This document shows positions 6,346 to 9,520 of a stretch of 9,520 nucleotides of DNA, piece after piece. Within the stretch, counting starts at the first letter, position 1. Each line of letters opens with the position of its first letter. A program made the translations under genes and the position numbers. Under the pieces are notes generated by a model. It was not told the origin of the DNA and searched no databases. It saw nothing but the letters and a program-made list of their open reading frames with translations. The DNA is from Acidobacteriota bacterium (GTDB taxonomy: Bacteria; Acidobacteriota; Terriglobia; UBA7540): NCBI GenBank assembly GCA_003171295.1, contig PMYF01000872.1, positions 1-9,520 of the forward strand. The letters are read 5' to 3'.

Positions 6346-6708
6346 CTATCTTGGGTCTTCCCACCGCGGCAGCGGGTCGCGCGCGGCCAATTGAAGAAGG
6401 AGCTTACCGCCGTTCTCTTCGTCGAACAGCTCCTGAATGAATTCGTATGTTTTCTGGACTACATCGATCATGAGCGTCTTCATCTCCTCGTCATCGAATC
6501 GGGAGAGCTTGGGCCAGGGAATTTCCCCGAAGGCTGTAGATACCAATACATCTGAGTAATCGCCAGCCTTGGAATCGGGCGCTATACCTGCGTGCAAGTC
6601 CTCGAGAACGGAATTGCGAAAGCACCGATGCACGAGGTACTTTGCTAGTCGTTTCTGCAGAGCCAGGTCCGTGATGAGAACCCGTATGGCCTCGTCTCTT
6701 TTATGCAT
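6346..6708 (-). CDS. Conserved small protein of unknown function
   Basis: A 120-residue, acidic, probably soluble protein without membrane segments. Its conserved-looking parts are LAKYLVHRCFRNSVLEDLHAG, GDYSDVLV, FGEIPWPKLSRFDDEEMKTLM and IDVVQKTYEFIQELF, with a short C-terminal DPLPRWEDPR. I recall short hypothetical proteins in diverse proteobacteria and related groups with the same 'CFRN..LEDLHAG ... GDYSDV ... GEIPW...SR..DEEM' pattern, but know no function. The frame opens at 6846, but the ATG at 6708 has TTGGAGG five bases upstream and begins the conserved part. It is transcribed alone; the gaps on both sides contain no intact gene. Confidence 0.75.
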   Translation of the reverse strand: MHKRDEAIRVLITDLALQKRLAKYLVHRCFRNSVLEDLHAGIAPDSKAGDYSDVLVSTAFGEIPWPKLSRFDDEEMKTLMIDVVQKTYEFIQELFDEENGGKLLLQLAARDPLPRWEDPR

Positions 6709-6894
6709 GTTAACCTCCAAGATGCCGACCCACTCTGAAACTCGAAAAAGCCGGTTGCAAGGAAACCGCTCGGCAGGCTCAACGTCTCCATAGAAGGGTT
6801 CGGCGATCCCGCCGGAGGCGGACGGGGGTCTGTGCGCGGCGGGCATCGGACCTTTGCGAATGTCCCGGCTATCCGGTAACGATCCCTTTCGCGT

Positions 6895-7272
6895 CTATCT
6901 GTTTATTTCCTGTTCGAGCGCAGCCAATGTTTCCATGATCTTCTCGAACGCAGGCGGCTCGCCAAAGATCATCACGTTCATATTTCGTAGTCCCTCTCCA
7001 ATGCCGCTACGCGTTTCTCCGCCGGAAGCAGGCGGAGGCTTCCGGGACGCGCCAGATCATAGTGAGCCCAGGCGGAGGGATAGAACGTCTCTTTGTGCCT
7101 GACAACTTGCGCCAGGAGCGCCATGTCAGAGAGAGCCTCAGCCCGGATCGGCCCGTCTGCCAGCATGGCAACGTCATAGTAGTGGCGCGAGTATCGGCCG
7201 GGGAGTTGCTTGTCAGGCAGGCGGTATCATTCCGCGTGAAGGATTGTCGCCTTCTCCCAGAAAGGAGGCCGT
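6895..7272 (-). pseudogene. 3' remnant of an AbiEii/AbiGii-type nucleotidyltransferase toxin gene
   Basis: The minus strand reads the C-terminal half of an AbiEii-type toxin (type IV toxin-antitoxin and phage-abortive systems): FWEKATILHAE, then YRLPDKQLPGRYSRHYYDVA, MLADGPIRAEAL, VVRHKETFYPSAWAHYDLAR, PGSLRLLPAEKRVAALERDYE, and finally MNVMIFGEPPAFEKIMETL ending at TAG 6895-6897. Two lesions break it: an in-frame TGA at 7227-7229 (after HAE) and a one-base frameshift near 6981, where DYE and MNVMIFGEPP lie in different frames. The N-terminal nucleotidyltransferase motifs and any AbiEi antitoxin are missing. The remnant begins where the fluC fragment ends (about 7270). Family identification is from recalled motifs and is fairly firm, because several blocks occur in the right order. 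Confidence 0.78.
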
Positions 7273-7368
7273 CTGATGACGGGCCAACCAGTCGCTCACA
7301 AAGTAGCGGAGGTTCGCTCCGAAGACTGCACCCAAGGCAACAATTGATGCGGGTTTAATCCAGTCCAT
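7213..7368 (-). pseudogene. crcB: Truncated fluoride channel gene (fluC/crcB), 5' part only
   Basis: From an ATG at 7368, with AGGAAG as ribosome binding site, the frame reads MDWIKPASIVALGAVFGA, then NLRYFVSDWLARHQTASF. This fits the first transmembrane helix of FluC/CrcB ('ALGA..GA..RY....W') and the start of the loop that normally continues to the 'P.GTL..N..G' pore motif. That motif is absent: after about codon 36 the frame runs out of phase through AbiEii sequence to a TGA at 7213-7215. The product, if made, would be a 51-residue peptide with no channel function. FluC exports fluoride as a dual-topology dimer. A DUF190 gene lies upstream on the same strand, a usual partner of crcB, which supports the call. 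Confidence 0.6.
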
Positions 7369-7595
7369 CTTCCTGGCTCTCTCTCAATGGTCCTGCACTT
7401 CCGGGAGCTTCGGGAGTTTCAGCGCAAACATGACTACCAATACAAACAAAAGCCGCGGGTTCTGAGTGGTCATCGCCGGAGCGCACTATTGATTTCCTGG
7501 TAGGCCCCAAGGCAGACTTGGGTGGCTTTGAGGAGCTTCAGCCAACCCGCCGAACGCGACGTTAAGGTCGAATGGCGACCGTGCTGGTTTTCCAT
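7369..7595. other. Gap between methyltransferase and fluC fragment
   Basis: This is under 300 bases. A 29-codon minus-strand frame (7384-7473, containing LLFVLVVMFAL) is hydrophobic but has no good ribosome binding site or known family. I looked for a fluoride riboswitch here because GGCGATG occurs at 7471-7477 on the minus strand, but the required pairing partner and the conserved downstream loop are absent. Confidence 0.4.
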
Positions 7596-8336
7596 CTATT
7601 TGAAGCCGCCGGTTACCGCTTCGCGGTATTCCACCCAGAACGCCGAAGCGTTCTCTAGTCCAGCTTCCCTAAGGATCTGCAAATCTTCACTCAGAGTGAG
7701 TGGTTTGTCCTGCTCGCGAGCCTCAAGGTCGTCCAGGAACCTCCGCGTCGATGCCGTATCTGTGAAGCGACTGTCGCGGCCTGCAGCCCGACGAACAATA
7801 CCTTCCACACGTATCTTCTGAATTCGCGCTTTCATGTGTTGGTCAGCGGCCACTATCAAATCCGCATTCAGGAACCATCCTTCGGGTTTGAGAAAGTTCA
7901 GGGCATCTCTTGTGACGCCCAGTTTCTCCTCGGCTGTCAAATGATGGAGCGCGTATGATGAGTACACCAACTCGCCCTTGTCCCCTGCGGGCAACAACCG
8001 TTTCAGGAGCCGGAACTCCCCAACTCTGAAATCCACTCGGTTAAGCTGGGCGCCCAATCTGACCTTAGCCATTTCAACCATCGAGGAGGCCCCATCGACT
8101 GCGATGACCCGGCAGTTCGGGAACCTCCTCAGCACCGCGTGTGAGAAAAATCCCGTTCCTACACCTAGGTCCAGTGCCGTGAAGGAGGTCTCAGGGTCGA
8201 AGGGAAACACCTCCAAGGCGATCTCCACCATTTTGCTCCGGTTAGGATGCATCAAGTCCATGTCAGCGTCGTACGAGGCCACCCGCTCCGGGAAGTCATA
8301 AGCTTTAATTGATTCGCTTTCCGAATTATTTGGCAT
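7596..8336 (-). CDS. Class I SAM-dependent methyltransferase
   Basis: A 246-residue protein with a Rossmann-type methyltransferase core: motif I ALDLGVGTGFFSHAVL (54-69), the acidic end of the second strand VIAVDGAS (77-84), LVYSSYALHHL (123-133) in the motif IV position, and LKPEGWFLNADL (149-160). This is the methyltransferase type 11/25 group, acting on small molecules or natural products; the substrate cannot be told. The C-terminal third (from about residue 165) is helical and charged, with no membrane segment. The start at 8336 has no ribosome binding site of its own, but a 10-codon leader frame with a good one overlaps it (see 8326-8358). It sits between DUF190 and the fluC remnant and may have been inserted into that pair. 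No link to the RiPP cassette is evident. Confidence 0.85.
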   Translation of the reverse strand: MPNNSESESIKAYDFPERVASYDADMDLMHPNRSKMVEIALEVFPFDPETSFTALDLGVGTGFFSHAVLRRFPNCRVIAVDGASSMVEMAKVRLGAQLNRVDFRVGEFRLLKRLLPAGDKGELVYSSYALHHLTAEEKLGVTRDALNFLKPEGWFLNADLIVAADQHMKARIQKIRVEGIVRRAAGRDSRFTDTASTRRFLDDLEAREQDKPLTLSEDLQILREAGLENASAFWVEYREAVTGGFK

Positions 8337-8358
8337 AGAGTTTTACGCGTCTGGTCAT
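8326..8358 (-). CDS. Possible 10-codon leader ORF before the methyltransferase
   Basis: ATG at 8358, preceded four bases upstream by AAGGTGG, reads MTRRVKLYAK and stops with TAA at 8326-8328. The stop lies inside the first codons of the methyltransferase (11-base overlap, the other frame), which lacks its own ribosome binding site. This would allow coupled re-initiation. It could also be chance, given its length. Confidence 0.3.
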   Translation of the reverse strand: MTRRVKLYAK

Positions 8359-8376
8359 GAGGCCACCTTAATGACC
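8353..8376. promoter_or_regulatory. Inverted repeat in the methyltransferase leader
   Basis: GGTCAT at 8353-8358 is repeated inverted as ATGACC at 8371-8376 with a 12-base spacer. It covers the ribosome binding site and ATG of the leader ORF, so in RNA it could hide them, or it may be a repressor site. There is no T-tract, so it is not a typical terminator. Confidence 0.35.
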
Positions 8377-8414
8377 CCGCTACCCCAAGAACGAATTGCC
8401 GAGGGTGAGGACCC

Positions 8415-8747
8415 TCAGGTCAGAGCGTCTGGAGGAACAACTTGAACTTCCTCGATTGTTATCAGACGCTTGCGAGCCATGCGGCGCAATGTTGGCATCA
8501 CCTCAGCTACTTTATCTGATCTTTCGACAAATTGCACAACGACCGGCAGTTTGCTTCCCACGTCGACGAGAGATGTCGTCACGATTTCACCTCCCTTGGT
8601 AAAGCCCGCCAATCCGCGTAGGACGGTGCCGCCAGCGCACCCGGAATGCCATAGAAACTTGAGAAGCTCCAAATGCAGAGGGTGGTGTTCCCATTTGTCC
8701 GCTTCATTCAAGTAAATGCTGACGAGTTGGTATTTGTCGGTAGTCAT
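8415..8747 (-). CDS. DUF190 (PII-like fold) protein
   Basis: A 110-residue DUF190 protein. The visible pattern is YQLVSIYLNEADKWEHHPLH near the N-terminus, LELLKFLWHSGCAGGTVLRGLAGF in the middle, then a pair of strands around LPVVVQFVERSDKVAEVMPTL and a C-terminal LITIEEVQVV. DUF190 proteins have a ferredoxin-like fold related to PII signalling proteins and are commonly encoded next to crcB/fluC; their exact role is unknown, perhaps fluoride-linked regulation. The frame opens at 8837, but the ATG at 8747 (MTTDKYQ) begins the domain at the normal distance; no strong ribosome binding site supports it. The crcB partner survives only as a fragment at 7213-7368, beyond a methyltransferase gene. 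Confidence 0.85.
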   Translation of the reverse strand: MTTDKYQLVSIYLNEADKWEHHPLHLELLKFLWHSGCAGGTVLRGLAGFTKGGEIVTTSLVDVGSKLPVVVQFVERSDKVAEVMPTLRRMARKRLITIEEVQVVPPDALT

Positions 8748-9396
8748 CAGATTGCTCGTGCTGCGATTGCTCCTAATAAGGCGCAGATGAAGCAAAGGGT
8801 GTTGTTTGGCTAGCAAGTTTACCGTGGCGTCCCACACCCTAACCCACCATACGTGTTGCTCAGAAGAGAAGTAATTTCAGGTGCTTTGGGCCACGGCTCG
8901 AAGGCTGCGCTAGTTGCGGGGATCCGAAACAGCTTCGACCAAACCCAGTCAAAGGCCGGATAATTGAGCGCCCAACGCAGTCCGAGCCAAGGCCAAGAGT
9001 TTCTAAAACTCGAGTCGCAGCGGAACCATTCTGAGAAACTTCCCCAGGAGCAAACAGATCTGATTGCCGAAGCTGTTAACCAATCTGTTGTTAAACAGTG
9101 AGCTCGACCAAGCCGTCGTGTTTACAACCAGCGAGGAAGCACCGCCCGCAAATGTGCCGCAAGGCCCGAAGTTCCTGACCTTAATCGAGAAGGCGAGGCC
9201 GCGCGCGGCGTATGTATCCACGGCAGCGTGACTCGCCGCCACCCTGATCCTTTGATAACGGAGCGCAATTCTTCGCCTGACGGCAATGCAGCCTTTCGGA
9301 AGCCTGCAAACACGGGCTGCGGTGCCCCGGACGGCAGAAGCGACCGCACCGAGACTTTTCACCCGTTGGATGGGCAATTGCTGTGTGATCGCTCTT
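8748..9396. other. Region without an assignable gene
   Basis: About 650 bases. A minus-strand frame is free of stops from 9121 to TAA at 8819-8821 (about 100 codons, rich in Trp and Ser, for example WPWLGLRWALNYPAFDWVW) but has no start codon and no family I recognise; it ends 71 bases before DUF190 and could be the tail of a lost gene. Another minus frame (9464-9003, 153 aa) overlaps the right-edge transposase and has no recognisable motif. I see no tRNA, terminator or fluoride riboswitch. Confidence 0.45.
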
Positions 9397-9520
9397 ATGC
9401 GCAAAGACACCAAGCCTTCGCCGACCGAATCTCCCTTGCTGTTCGACATCGACCCCGCGCCCATCGAGGAAACCCTGACGGCGCTGGGGGGTATTCCGCT
9501 GGTGGTGCAGGCCTTCCGCT
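9397..9520 (+). CDS. Probable transposase, N-terminal part (3' end outside window)
   Basis: From ATG 9397 the forward frame is open to the window edge (41 codons). It reads a polar start, then LLFDIDPAPIEETLTALGG and IPLVVQAFRS. This resembles the N-terminal segment of some transposases (IS1380-like or a related group), in which a 'T...GG.P....AFR' block precedes the DNA-binding region. In-frame ATG 9370 is an alternative start; neither has a clear ribosome binding site. Too little is present for a firm family; a different protein is possible. Confidence 0.45.
   Translation, partial: MRKDTKPSPTESPLLFDIDPAPIEETLTALGGIPLVVQAFR

Noticed and set aside
7022..7047. 8-bp inverted repeat CCGGAAGC / GCTTCCGG as a terminator
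   Set aside because: It falls inside AbiEii coding sequence (the RPGSLRLLPAEKR region) and has no T-tract; probably a codon coincidence.
7369..7595. Fluoride riboswitch upstream of the fluC fragment
   Set aside because: Only a GGCGATG match exists; the complementary CGCC segment and the conserved loop that follows it are missing.
9003..9464. 153-codon minus-strand frame with Arg/Ala-rich sequence
   Set aside because: It has no recognisable motif or ribosome binding site, and its 5' part overlaps the better-supported transposase start at 9397.

Overview
The window looks like an accessory region of a bacterial chromosome (roughly 55-60 % GC, Shine-Dalgarno sites of the AGGAGG type). It mixes transposases, decayed gene fragments and a few intact small operons. 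No rRNA or tRNA is visible. The transposase, HU and small-protein families resemble those I associate with Acidobacteriota, Verrucomicrobiota and Desulfobacterota-like soil or sediment bacteria, but nothing here fixes the phylum.

Layout. The left edge (1-963, +) is the 3' part of an integrase-core (DDE) transposase whose frame is already open at base 1. Bases 964-1563 hold no intact gene, but contain a remnant of a small glycine-rich hydrophobic protein (DUF3309-like) and a possible C-terminal stub of a serine recombinase. From 3590 down to 1564 (-) runs the most interesting unit, a compact four-gene cassette: a PqqD-like protein, a radical SAM/SPASM enzyme, a 60-residue Cys-containing peptide with a very strong ribosome binding site, and a small soluble S26-type (Ser/His) peptidase overlapping the end of the peptide gene. 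This is the architecture of a ribosomally made, post-translationally modified peptide (RiPP) pathway: PqqD presents the leader, the SPASM enzyme modifies the core, and the peptidase probably removes the leader. I cannot assign it to a named RiPP class.

Upstream of the cassette (3591-4231) is non-coding DNA with two copies of a 23-bp near-palindromic repeat, then an intact IS1380-family transposase (4232-5563, -). Next come a HU-type DNA-binding protein with a good sigma70-like promoter (5792-6082, -) and a small conserved protein of unknown function (6346-6708, -). 

The right part (6895-8747, -) looks like a rearranged fluoride-resistance locus: a DUF190 gene, an inserted SAM-dependent methyltransferase, then the first ~35 codons of a fluC/crcB fluoride-channel gene joined abruptly to the 3' end of a decayed AbiEii-type nucleotidyltransferase toxin gene. 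The last 124 bases are the 5' end of another probable transposase on the + strand. Overall the region is shaped by repeated insertion and deletion, with the RiPP-like cassette as the best-preserved functional module.
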